Assembly (NCBI GenBank): GCA_012960245.1
Contig: DUBO01000040.1
Location: 1-64,000, forward strand
DNA from: Candidatus Binatota bacterium
GTDB taxonomy: Bacteria > Desulfobacterota > Binatia > UBA1149
DNA length: 64,000 bases
Direction: 5' to 3'
Shown: piece by piece, positions 49,944-57,570 of the stretch
Numbering within the stretch: position 1 is the stretch's first letter
Layout: each line of letters starts with the position of its first letter
The notes under the pieces: generated by a model
What the model saw: the letters and a program-made list of their open reading frames with translations, nothing else
Database searches by the model: none
Told to the model about the DNA's origin: nothing
Program-made: the position numbers and the translations under genes

Positions 49944-50993
49944 TCAGAATCCGTAGGCCTCGGTCAACTCCTCGTCGCCCTCGGCCAGCGAGCGGGCAAG
50001 ATCGACCATCACCTGGCACTGCTTGAAGGTCGCGTCGTCTTGCATCTTGCCGTCTATCATGACCGCGCCCGTGCCGTCGCCCATCTCGTCGATGACCCGG
50101 CGCGCCCACTTCACCTCGTCGGCCGGCGGACTGAACACCTTGCGGGCTATACCAATCTGCACCGGGTGCAGGCTCCACGCGCCCACGCAGCCCATGAGAA
50201 AAGCGTTGCGAAACTGGTCCTCGCAGGCGACGGTGTCCTTGATGTCCCCGAAAGGACCGTAGTAAGGAAGTATGCCGTGCGCGGCGCAAGCGTCGACCAT
50301 GCGCGCGATGGTGTAGTGCCACAGGTCCTGCTGCGCGGTCGTGCGCGGCGCGTCCTCGTTGGCCGCGTCGGGGTCGGCCCTCACTATGTAACCGGGGTGT
50401 CCTCCGCCCACGCGAGTGGTCTTCATGCGCCTGGAAGCGGCAAGATCCGCCGGGCCCAGCGACAGCCCCTGCATGCGTGGGCTGGCTCCGCATATCTCTT
50501 CGACATTGGCCACACCGGTGGCCGTCTCGAGTATGGCGTGAAACAGTATGGGACGCTTGAGCCCCGCGCGGGCTTCGAGCTGGGCCACCAGCCGGTCCAT
50601 GTAGTGAATGTCCCAGGCACCCTCGACCTTGGGAATCATTATGACGTCGAGCTTGTCGCCGATCTCGCCGACAAGGCGGGTCACATCGTCCAGGGCCCAG
50701 GGCGAGTCGAGGCTGTTGATGCGGGTCCACAACTGGCAGTTGCCGAAGTCGGTGTCGCGCGCGATCGAGACCAGGCCTTCGCGGGCGGCTTCCTTGTTGT
50801 CGGCCGCTATCGCGTCTTCGAGATTGCCGAGCACGACGTCGCACTTTTTCGCGATGTCGGGCACCTTGGCCGCCATCTTAGGGTTGCTCGGATCAAAAAA
50901 ATGTATCATCCGCGAGGGACGAAACGGCACTTCGCGCAGCGGCTCGGGCGCGCCGAGGGCCAGTGGCTGAAAAAAGTCTTTTGCGCTGCGCAT
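49944..50993 (-). CDS. HpcH/CitE-family lyase, malyl-CoA-lyase-like
   Basis: 349 residues with GGAGGATACT before the ATG. TIM-barrel features: [40 protein letters not shown], the Arg in [16 protein letters not shown], metal Glu in [18 protein letters not shown], Asp in [14 protein letters not shown]. Length and the ILET/GPADLA motifs fit malyl-CoA or beta-methylmalyl-CoA lyase better than citrate lyase beta. Followed by the ligase pair, it would split malyl-CoA to glyoxylate and acetyl-CoA, as in the serine cycle. Citramalyl-CoA cleavage is the main alternative. Confidence 0.85.
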   Translation of the reverse strand: MRSAKDFFQPLALGAPEPLREVPFRPSRMIHFFDPSNPKMAAKVPDIAKKCDVVLGNLEDAIAADNKEAAREGLVSIARDTDFGNCQLWTRINSLDSPWALDDVTRLVGEIGDKLDVIMIPKVEGAWDIHYMDRLVAQLEARAGLKRPILFHAILETATGVANVEEICGASPRMQGLSLGPADLAASRRMKTTRVGGGHPGYIVRADPDAANEDAPRTTAQQDLWHYTIARMVDACAAHGILPYYGPFGDIKDTVACEDQFRNAFLMGCVGAWSLHPVQIGIARKVFSPPADEVKWARRVIDEMGDGTGAVMIDGKMQDDATFKQCQVMVDLARSLAEGDEELTEAYGF

Positions 50994-51180
50994 AGGCAGT
51001 ATCCTCCTGCAAACGACCCGTGGTGGTCGACCTGAACCTCTCTAACTACCCCGTTTATCGTGTATTTTACAATCGCCGGTTAGAGCCCGGCCGCAACGCT
51101 CCTTTACTGACGCGAGCGCACCAGCGGCTCGCTTCCACCAACTCAAGCGCAACGCTAGCTTGACCGCAGAGGCCTGCACC

Positions 51181-52086
51181 ATGAAATTTGAAAGCCTGAT
51201 CTACGAAACCGAAGGGGCTGTTGCCGCCATTACCCTGAACCGCCCCGACGAGCTCAACACCATCGTCCCGCCCATGCCCGACGAGATCGAACAGGCCGTA
51301 GCGTGCGCCAACGCGGACCCCGACGTGCGCGTGATCGTGTTGCGCGGCGCTGGGCGCGCCTTCTGCGCAGGCTTCAACTTCGCTGACAACATGGCTGCCT
51401 GGGAAGGCCTGGTGGGCACGGGCGGCAGCTGGGACCCAGGCCGCGACATGATAGGCGTGACCAGCCCGCACACCGGACCCGTGCCCAAGTTCATGAGCCT
51501 GTGGCGCAGCCCCAAGCCCGTGATCGCGCAGGTACACGGCTGGTGTGTCGGCGGCGGCTCGGACATGGCCCTGTGCGCCGACCTGGTGATCGCCAGCGAC
51601 GACGCGCGCATCGGCACACCCTACTCGCGCGCGTGGGGCTGCTACCTCACGGGCATGTGGATCTACCGGCTGGGCCTGACCCGCGCCAAGGAACACGCGC
51701 TTACCGGCAGACCGTTGTCGGGCAGCCGGGCGGCCGAAATCGGCCTCATCAACCGCGCGGTACCCTTTGCCGATCTTGAAAAAACCGTCATGGACGAGGC
51801 CCGCGCGATCGCCGCGCTGCCGCCGGCGCAACTCGCGGCCATGAAGATGGTCGTCAACCAGGCCTACGAAAACATGGGCCTGGCCGGCACGCAGCTGCTC
51901 GGGCCTATATTGGATGGCTACATGCGCAATATTCCCGAGTCGCTCGACTTTATCGAAACCGCCGCCCGCGACGGCGTGGGCGCAGCGGTGGCTGAGCGCG
52001 ACGGACCCTGGAGCGACTACAGCCAGGCCGCCGCTGAGGACAAGCCGAACCCGAAGAACACAGTGTCGCCGAGAGCGTTCGGCTGA
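51181..52086 (+). CDS. Enoyl-CoA hydratase/isomerase-family protein
   Basis: 301 residues from ATG 51181 (AGAGG eight bases upstream); an in-frame TTG seven codons earlier is possible. Crotonase motifs are GRAFCAGFNFADNM and HGWCVGGGSDMALCADLVIA. The usual PE.G catalytic region reads RIGTPYSRAWGCYLTGMWIY, so the hydratase Glu is absent and ordinary hydration is unlikely. The long C-terminus (YMRNIPESLDFIETAARDGV) is shared with a branch of uncharacterised crotonases. It stands alone, divergent from the lyase gene; the 187-base gap 50994-51180 shows no clear operator. Confidence 0.85.
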   Translation: MKFESLIYETEGAVAAITLNRPDELNTIVPPMPDEIEQAVACANADPDVRVIVLRGAGRAFCAGFNFADNMAAWEGLVGTGGSWDPGRDMIGVTSPHTGPVPKFMSLWRSPKPVIAQVHGWCVGGGSDMALCADLVIASDDARIGTPYSRAWGCYLTGMWIYRLGLTRAKEHALTGRPLSGSRAAEIGLINRAVPFADLEKTVMDEARAIAALPPAQLAAMKMVVNQAYENMGLAGTQLLGPILDGYMRNIPESLDFIETAARDGVGAAVAERDGPWSDYSQAAAEDKPNPKNTVSPRAFG

Positions 52087-52095
52087 AGGACCAGC

Positions 52096-52986
52096 TCAGG
52101 CCAGGCCACCGTCGAGCGGCAGGCCGGCTTCGCGCGCGGCCGAAAGCGCGGCCTGCATAGCGCTGCTCGCGGCGTCGAGTTCGGGCACGAGGCAGGCCAC
52201 CACGGTGCGATGAACACCAGCCTCGGCGTATGCCGACAACAGCGCCGGGTCGGCCGCTCCCACGCAGGTGATCTCCACGCGGGCCGGGTCGCGGCCAGCC
52301 GCTTTGGCGGCATCGTTCAAGACCTCGCGCAGTTCGGCCAGGCGCTGCATCGAAACGCCCAGGGGGAAAAACCCATCGCCGTAACGACCGGCCCTGCGCG
52401 CAGCCGCCTCGCTGTGACCGCCGATGATCAGCGGTACACCGCCTTCCTGCAGCGGACGCGGACGGCTCACCACCCGCTCGAAGTCGTAGAAACTGCCGTG
52501 GTAAGACGCCGTTTCCTGCTCGCTCCAGAGTTCACGCATGACCTCGATGCACTCGTCGGCGCGACGCCCGCGGCTGCCGAAGTCACACCCCAGGGCCTCG
52601 GCCTCTTCGCGCACCCAGCCCACGCCGAAGCCGGCCACCAGGCGGCCGCCCGACAGCCGGTCGAGCGTGGCAAGCTCCTTGGCAAGTACGAGTGGATTGC
52701 GCTGCGGCAGTATCATCACGCCGGTGGCCAGGCGCAGGGTCTCGGTGTGCGCGGCCGCCCAGGCGAGCCAGAGCAACGGATCGGGTTGCGGCACGTTCTC
52801 GTTAAAAGGCGAGCGGCCCGAGCGATCGTAGGGGTAGCGCGAAGTGTAGTCGGGGCACATCACCGTGTGCTCGACCACCCACACCGACTCCATGCCGGTC
52901 TGCTCGGCCGCACGACAGAAATCGCCCGCGAACACTGGATCCTCGACCGCGGCCATACCGTAAGGCGGAATCACTCCAAACTTCAT
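52096..52986 (-). CDS. LLM-class F420-dependent-type oxidoreductase
   Basis: 296 residues. It has MKFGVIPPYGMAAVEDPVFA, GMESVWVVEHTVMCPDYTSR, LRLATGVMILPQRNPLVLAK, SGGRLVAGFGVGWVREEAEA and VPLIIGGHSEAAARRAGRYG. The GFGVGW.(R)EE motif and length match the F420-dependent TIGR03619-type group. Convergent with the crotonase gene (nine bases between stops). This is the fourth luciferase-like enzyme in the window. Confidence 0.88.
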   Translation of the reverse strand: MKFGVIPPYGMAAVEDPVFAGDFCRAAEQTGMESVWVVEHTVMCPDYTSRYPYDRSGRSPFNENVPQPDPLLWLAWAAAHTETLRLATGVMILPQRNPLVLAKELATLDRLSGGRLVAGFGVGWVREEAEALGCDFGSRGRRADECIEVMRELWSEQETASYHGSFYDFERVVSRPRPLQEGGVPLIIGGHSEAAARRAGRYGDGFFPLGVSMQRLAELREVLNDAAKAAGRDPARVEITCVGAADPALLSAYAEAGVHRTVVACLVPELDAASSAMQAALSAAREAGLPLDGGLA

Positions 52987-53100
52987 GCCCTACTACAGGC
53001 CACCCCCGCACCGGCCAGTCAATACGGAGGATGCACGCCAACCAGCTTAATAGTACCGGGGCTGCCCTCTAGCTTTTGGCTGATTGCAACGTATCCCGCT

Positions 53101-53841
53101 TCAGGAGAGACCGCCGTTGAGTGGCAGCACCTGGCCGGTCATCCACGCGGCCTCGTCCGAGACGAGGTAGAGCAACAGCGCCACCACGTCGTCGGCGCTG
53201 CCCGCGCGCGCCACCGGGTAACGCGCAAAGTAGTCGTCGGGCAACGGCAGGTTGTCGAGCTCTCCCAACGATATGCAGTTCGCAGTAACACCGTCGCGTC
53301 CCAGCTCACTCGCCAGTTGGCGCATGAAACCGATGGCCCCCGCCTTGCCCGCGGCGTACATCGAAATGCCGTAGTCGGTGCCCATGCGCCAGGCCTCCGA
53401 CGAGATGGTGACCACGCGTCCCCAGCCCCGTTCTTTCATTGCCGGCGCAAAAGCGTGGCAGCAGTGCAGTACACCGTAGAGGTTCACGCGCAGAAAGGGC
53501 TCCCAGTCGGAGGGTTGGCTGTCAACGAACTTGAACGCCGGAAAGCTACCGGGGATGCCCGCGTTGTTGACCAGCAGGTCGGCCGGCCCCAATTCTTTTT
53601 CGACGGCAGCCGCCATCTCGAGCACGGCAGCGTGCTGGCCCACGTCGGCGGCAAAGGCCGCGGCCCGGCCGCCGGCGTCGTTGATCAAGGCCGCGGTTTC
53701 TTCGGCGCGCTCGGCCACGATGTCATTCACCGCCACCGAGGCCCCCAGTCGCGCGAGCGCCTCGGCCATGGCGCGGCCTATTCCCCGGCCGGCCCCGGTA
53801 ACCACTGCTGTCCTGCCGTCAAGCGTGCCCATAATGGGCAA
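53101..53841 (-). CDS. Short-chain dehydrogenase/reductase
   Basis: 246 residues, classical SDR. It has [24 protein letters not shown] in [14 protein letters not shown], Ser in [12 protein letters not shown] and Tyr/Lys in [12 protein letters not shown], then a C-terminal [19 protein letters not shown]. It resembles 3-oxoacyl-ACP reductase-like SDRs; the substrate is unknown. The Tyr-Lys motif is YAAGK, a small variation on YxxxK. Divergent from thrH with an 83-base gap. Confidence 0.9.
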   Translation of the reverse strand: MPIMGTLDGRTAVVTGAGRGIGRAMAEALARLGASVAVNDIVAERAEETAALINDAGGRAAAFAADVGQHAAVLEMAAAVEKELGPADLLVNNAGIPGSFPAFKFVDSQPSDWEPFLRVNLYGVLHCCHAFAPAMKERGWGRVVTISSEAWRMGTDYGISMYAAGKAGAIGFMRQLASELGRDGVTANCISLGELDNLPLPDDYFARYPVARAGSADDVVALLLYLVSDEAAWMTGQVLPLNGGLS

Positions 53842-53924
53842 TGCTAACGGCGGCGGGCAGCTGTAGCCACCATTCGTTCGCGGCCCGCGTTGAGCCTTGC
53901 CGCTGGCTGGGCTAACTTGCGCGC

Positions 53925-54533
53925 ATGATCGCCTGTCTCGACCTCGAAGGGGTGCTGGTGCCCGAAATCTGGATCAACGTTGCCGAGCGCACCGGTATCG
54001 ACGAGCTGCGGCGCACCACCCGCGACGAGCCCGACTACGACGTACTCATGCGCTACCGGCTCGACATTCTCGACCGCGAGGGGATCACCCTGCCCCAGAT
54101 ACAGGAGGTGATAGCCGGCATGGGGCCGCTCGAAGGCGCCGGCGAGTTCGTTGACTGGCTGCGCGAGCGCGCGCAGGTCATCATCCTGTCGGACACCTTT
54201 TACCAGTTTGCGCAGCCGCTGATGCGGCAGCTCGATTTTCCCTGCCTGTTCTGCCACCGGCTGGAAGTGGAGCCCGAAGGCCGCATCTCGGGCTACACCC
54301 TGCGCCTGGACGACGGCAAGCGACGCGCCGTAAGGGCGCTGCGCGAACTCAACTTTCGCGTGGTGGCGGCCGGTGATTCATACAACGACACCACGATGCT
54401 CACCGAGGCCGACGCAGGCATACTCTTCTGTCCACCGCAGAACGTGGTCGACGATTTCCCGCAGTTCCCGGTCACCAGCGACTATCAACAACTGCGCGAA
54501 GCCTTCGTGGCCGCTTCCGCTGACGAACTCTGA
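53925..54533 (+). CDS. thrH: ThrH-type phosphoserine phosphatase/homoserine kinase
   Basis: 202 residues, HAD superfamily. Motif I is [20 protein letters not shown], where the usual DxDxT is DLEGV as in ThrH. Motif II is [16 protein letters not shown], and the motif III/IV region is [20 protein letters not shown]. It closely follows the known Pseudomonas ThrH, which moves phosphate between phosphoserine and homoserine. It appears to be monocistronic, convergent with the D-threonine-aldolase-like gene. Confidence 0.92.
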   Translation: MIACLDLEGVLVPEIWINVAERTGIDELRRTTRDEPDYDVLMRYRLDILDREGITLPQIQEVIAGMGPLEGAGEFVDWLRERAQVIILSDTFYQFAQPLMRQLDFPCLFCHRLEVEPEGRISGYTLRLDDGKRRAVRALRELNFRVVAAGDSYNDTTMLTEADAGILFCPPQNVVDDFPQFPVTSDYQQLREAFVAASADEL

Positions 54534-54552
54534 AAAAGGGGGTCAGGCCCCT
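54533..54552 (-). terminator. Short hairpin plus T-run at the end of the aldolase-like gene
   Basis: Read on the minus strand, AGGGG, a six-base loop and CCCCT are followed by TTTTT (54533-54537). The hairpin overlaps the stop codon region of the 54551-55579 gene and sits directly after thrH. The stem is only five base pairs, so efficiency is uncertain. Confidence 0.45.
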
Positions 54553-55579
54553 ACCAGCTGCGCAGGTCGATGGCCCAGCAATCGACAACCTCGTCGCCGC
54601 TGACCAGGTAGGCCCGTTCGTGGCAGGCCATGGTGGGGTCCACGTGGGCGGGAAGCACCCGCACCCGGTCGCCGACGACGGGTAGCCTGGAGCCCGCGGC
54701 GGCATCGGGCGAAGCCGGGTCCGGCGAAAACGTGACGTGCTCATCCGAGCAGAACCACACCCGCGCCTCTTCAATCGAGGGATCCCCGTGATCCATGCCC
54801 AGGGCCTTGAGGCCACAGTCGGCCACCGCATAGCCACTCGCCTCGGACACCGACACCACCGTGCTCAGGATCGACACGGCCTGCGTAAAAGGCAGGCCCA
54901 TGCGCGTATACGCCGTGTCCATGAGTGCGTACGAGCCGGCCTGGATCTCGGTGGCAAGCTTGTTGAGATCCCAGGTGGTGGTACCACCAGCCGAAACCAG
55001 CTCGCCGCCGACGTCCGCGTGGGCGGCAGCCAGCAACTGCATGGATACCTCGGTCGCGACGCGACGCTGCTCGCGGTCTTCCAGACCCACCGCGTGCCCT
55101 TCGTAACCCATCACCCCGCGCACCTGCAGTCCGGCCGCCCTCGCGCTGTCGGCCAACCGGCCAGCATCGGCGGGCAGGCAACCGCAGCGCGGCAAGCCCA
55201 CGTTAACGTCGATGAGTACCTCGGCGATGCCGGCGGCCGCGGCAGCCGATACGGTGGAGGCCGAATCAACGGCCACCGTCACCCGCGCATCCAGGTCCGC
55301 CAACATCGACAGGCGGGCCGTGTCGAGGAGTTCGTTGGCCAGCAGCAAATCGTCGCCCAGTCCCGCGGCTGCCATTCCCGCCATCTCGCGCGCGGTGGCG
55401 CAGGTAAACGAACAGTGTCCACGCGCGGCCTGCTCACGCGCCAACGCCGTCGACTTGTGCGCCTTGACGTGCGGGCGCAAGCGATCACCGGGCAGCGACG
55501 CGGCCATGAAGTCCAGGTTCTGCCCGAGAGCATCGCGGTCAATAAGCAGCGCGGGCGTGGCGAGGTCGAGGAGCTTCAC
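54551..55579 (-). CDS. D-threonine aldolase-like PLP enzyme (fold type III)
   Basis: 342 residues from GTG 55579. The alanine-racemase-type N-terminal barrel has the PLP Lys in RLRPHVKAHKSTALAREQAA, and DVNVGLPRCGCLPADAG and VRGVMGYEGHAVG follow. The C-terminal domain holds the metal-binding region VRVLPAHVDPTMACHERAYL. The layout is that of D-threonine aldolase/D-serine dehydratase (DSD1) proteins, which cleave or dehydrate D-3-hydroxyamino acids. Exact activity is unresolved. Confidence 0.86.
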   Translation of the reverse strand: MKLLDLATPALLIDRDALGQNLDFMAASLPGDRLRPHVKAHKSTALAREQAARGHCSFTCATAREMAGMAAAGLGDDLLLANELLDTARLSMLADLDARVTVAVDSASTVSAAAAAGIAEVLIDVNVGLPRCGCLPADAGRLADSARAAGLQVRGVMGYEGHAVGLEDREQRRVATEVSMQLLAAAHADVGGELVSAGGTTTWDLNKLATEIQAGSYALMDTAYTRMGLPFTQAVSILSTVVSVSEASGYAVADCGLKALGMDHGDPSIEEARVWFCSDEHVTFSPDPASPDAAAGSRLPVVGDRVRVLPAHVDPTMACHERAYLVSGDEVVDCWAIDLRSW

Positions 55580-55651
55580 GACACCATCCTGCCAACCGCG
55601 CGTCGCGGTGGCCAGCGCATCGAGAAATAGAGCCAGGCACCCTTGGGCCTT

Positions 55652-55695
55652 AAGGTAGCAGGGCTGCTCGGCTGGCGAAGATGCCCTGCTACCTT
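55652..55695. promoter_or_regulatory. 13-base perfect inverted repeat in a divergent promoter region
   Basis: AAGGTAGCAGGGC (55652-55664) and GCCCTGCTACCTT (55683-55695) are exact reverse complements around an 18-base spacer. They lie between the aldolase-like gene (minus, start 55579) and the acyl-CoA ligase gene (plus, start 55720). The right arm ends 24 bases before the ligase start. An operator is more likely than a terminator because both flanking genes point away. No poly-T follows on either strand. Confidence 0.6.
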
Positions 55696-55719
55696 TAACA
55701 TAAAAAGAACGTATCCCCC

Positions 55720-57237
55720 TTGTTGTATGAGCTTGCCAGGATGCGCGGCGACGAGGCCGCGCTCGACGATCTGACGGTCACCCGCTCCTGGGCCGAACTG
55801 GCCGACAGGGCCACGCGCATGGCCCGCCTGCTGAGCAGCGAGCTGGGCCTCGAGCCCGGCGACAGGGTGGCCACGCTGATGTACAACCGCGGCGAGTGCC
55901 TCGAGCTTGTGCTCGCCTCCTGGCTGGCCGGCCTGTGGCTGACCCCCATCAACCATCACCTGCTGGCCGACGAGATCGACTACGTGCTGACCGACAGCGG
56001 CGCGCGCGTGGTGATCTGCGACGAGCAACATAGAGATGCCGCCTCGGCGGGCTGCGTTGACGCAGCCACCCTGCTGGTCGCCGGCGACGAGCTGGACGGG
56101 GCCATCAGCAGCGCCCCCGCCCAGCCCTACCCGCCCGACTCGCCGATGGGCGGCACCATGATCTACACCAGCGGAACCACTGGCCGCCCACGCGGGGTAA
56201 AACGCCATCGTCCTTCTACGCTGGCCGCGGGGCTGGAGGCGGCCGCGGCCTACGGACGACGCATACAGATGGACGGACGGGGCCGACACCTCATCACCGG
56301 GCCTGCTTACCACGCGGCACCGTTGCTGTTTGCCGTCTACGACCTGCTCAACGGTGCTGCCGTGACCATGATGCCGCGATGGAACGAGCAGCGTTTCTTC
56401 GACCTGGTCGGCGAGCAGCAAGTGACCCACACCCACCTCGTGCCCACCATGTTCGAGCGCCTGCTCGGCTTGCCCGACGAGCAACGCGCGGCCTTCGATC
56501 CAACGCCGCTGGTCACGGTGCTGCACGGCGCCGCCCCGGTGTCGCCTGCCAGCAAGCAGCGCATGATCGCCTGGTGGGGCCCATTGCTGGTGGAGTACTG
56601 GGGCGCCACCGAAAGCGGCGTCGTCACCCTGGTCGACTCATCCGACTGGCAGCTCAAGCAGGGCACCGTCGGACGCACGGTAGAGGGCTGGCAGATCTTC
56701 GCGGGCAACGAGCAGGGCACGCCCCTGCCCGCCAACGAAGAGGGCATACTGTACTGTCGCCGCCCCGATACCCCCCACTGGTTCGAGTACCACGGCGACC
56801 CCGACAAGACGCGCGCGACCTTCGTTGACGCGCACACCTTTCACCTGGGCGACATCGGCCTGGTCGACGAAGACGGCTACGCTTTCCTCCGCGACCGGCT
56901 GTCGAACACCATCATTTCAGGGGGCGTGAACATATACCCCGCCGAAATCGAAAAGGTGCTGATCACCCACCCGCAGGTGATCGACGTGGCGGTGTTCGCC
57001 GTACCCGACCAGGAATGGGGCGAAGCCGTAATGGCTGCCGTGCAAACTCGGACCGGCACAAACGAAAGCCCGCAACTGGCCGCCGAGCTCATAGATTTTA
57101 CCCGCGAAAGACTGGCCGCCTACAAGCTGCCGCGCAGAATCGAGTTCCACGACGAGTTGCCCAGGACCGACAGCGGCAAGCTCTACGTGCGCCGTCTGAA
57201 AGAACGCCACTGGAAAGACAGCGGCCGCAGGATATAG
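55720..57237 (+). CDS. AMP-forming acyl-CoA synthetase (FadD-like)
   Basis: 505 residues if the TTG at 55720 is used; ATG 55741 is the alternative start. ANL-superfamily motifs are MIYTSGTTGRPRGVKRHRPS, VEYWGATESGVVTLVD, DIGLVDEDGYAFLRDRLSN with IISGGVNIYPAEIEKVL, and the catalytic C-terminal Lys in LPRTDSGKLYVRRLKE. It activates a carboxylic acid to its CoA thioester. Given the steroid-ring genes it could be a steroid-acid or HIP-CoA ligase (FadD3-like), but nothing in the sequence proves this. Confidence 0.92.
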   Translation: MLYELARMRGDEAALDDLTVTRSWAELADRATRMARLLSSELGLEPGDRVATLMYNRGECLELVLASWLAGLWLTPINHHLLADEIDYVLTDSGARVVICDEQHRDAASAGCVDAATLLVAGDELDGAISSAPAQPYPPDSPMGGTMIYTSGTTGRPRGVKRHRPSTLAAGLEAAAAYGRRIQMDGRGRHLITGPAYHAAPLLFAVYDLLNGAAVTMMPRWNEQRFFDLVGEQQVTHTHLVPTMFERLLGLPDEQRAAFDPTPLVTVLHGAAPVSPASKQRMIAWWGPLLVEYWGATESGVVTLVDSSDWQLKQGTVGRTVEGWQIFAGNEQGTPLPANEEGILYCRRPDTPHWFEYHGDPDKTRATFVDAHTFHLGDIGLVDEDGYAFLRDRLSNTIISGGVNIYPAEIEKVLITHPQVIDVAVFAVPDQEWGEAVMAAVQTRTGTNESPQLAAELIDFTRERLAAYKLPRRIEFHDELPRTDSGKLYVRRLKERHWKDSGRRI

Positions 57238-57570
57238 CGGCCGGCAAAAAGAATCCGGCCCGTCCGCCGTGGCTACCGCAAGGACCAGCTGAACGGTAAC
57301 CCAGCGACGGACGAACCGGAAGGGGGAGCCTGCACACGGTTTCCCCACCCTGGATAAAGCAATCGGCGTGCCACCTGCCGCCAGCCTTGAAGCCGGCCAA
57401 CAAGCGCCCGTTACCCCTTGCAAAACCCGTGTTTCGCCTCCGCTCCCCGAGGGGAGCAGCCAACGGCACCGCAAAGCTGGGTTTGCGCCACACGCGCCTA
57501 CCGCATACCGCTCTTAGCGGGAGCGTGGCCGAGCCCGGAACACGGGCCGACCACACAGGGGAGTAGTACA
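57238..57570 (+). other. Non-coding leader before the cyclase gene, with hairpins
   Basis: This 333-base gap contains a small inverted repeat right after the ligase stop (GGCCGG 57239-57244 with CCGGCC 57255-57260). It also has a strong hairpin GCTCCC-CGAG-GGGAGC at 57442-57457 and a shorter CCGC-TCTTA-GCGG at 57508-57520. An AGGGGAG site lies at about 57558. In-frame TTG 57418 would make the second half coding, but the predicted protein there looks random. No known riboswitch pattern was recognised. Confidence 0.4.

Noticed and set aside
57418-57520. Possible riboswitch before the cyclase gene (GCAAAGC and hairpins)
   Set aside because: The hairpins are real, but the conserved GEMM or cobalamin core patterns are absent, so it is described only as a structured leader.
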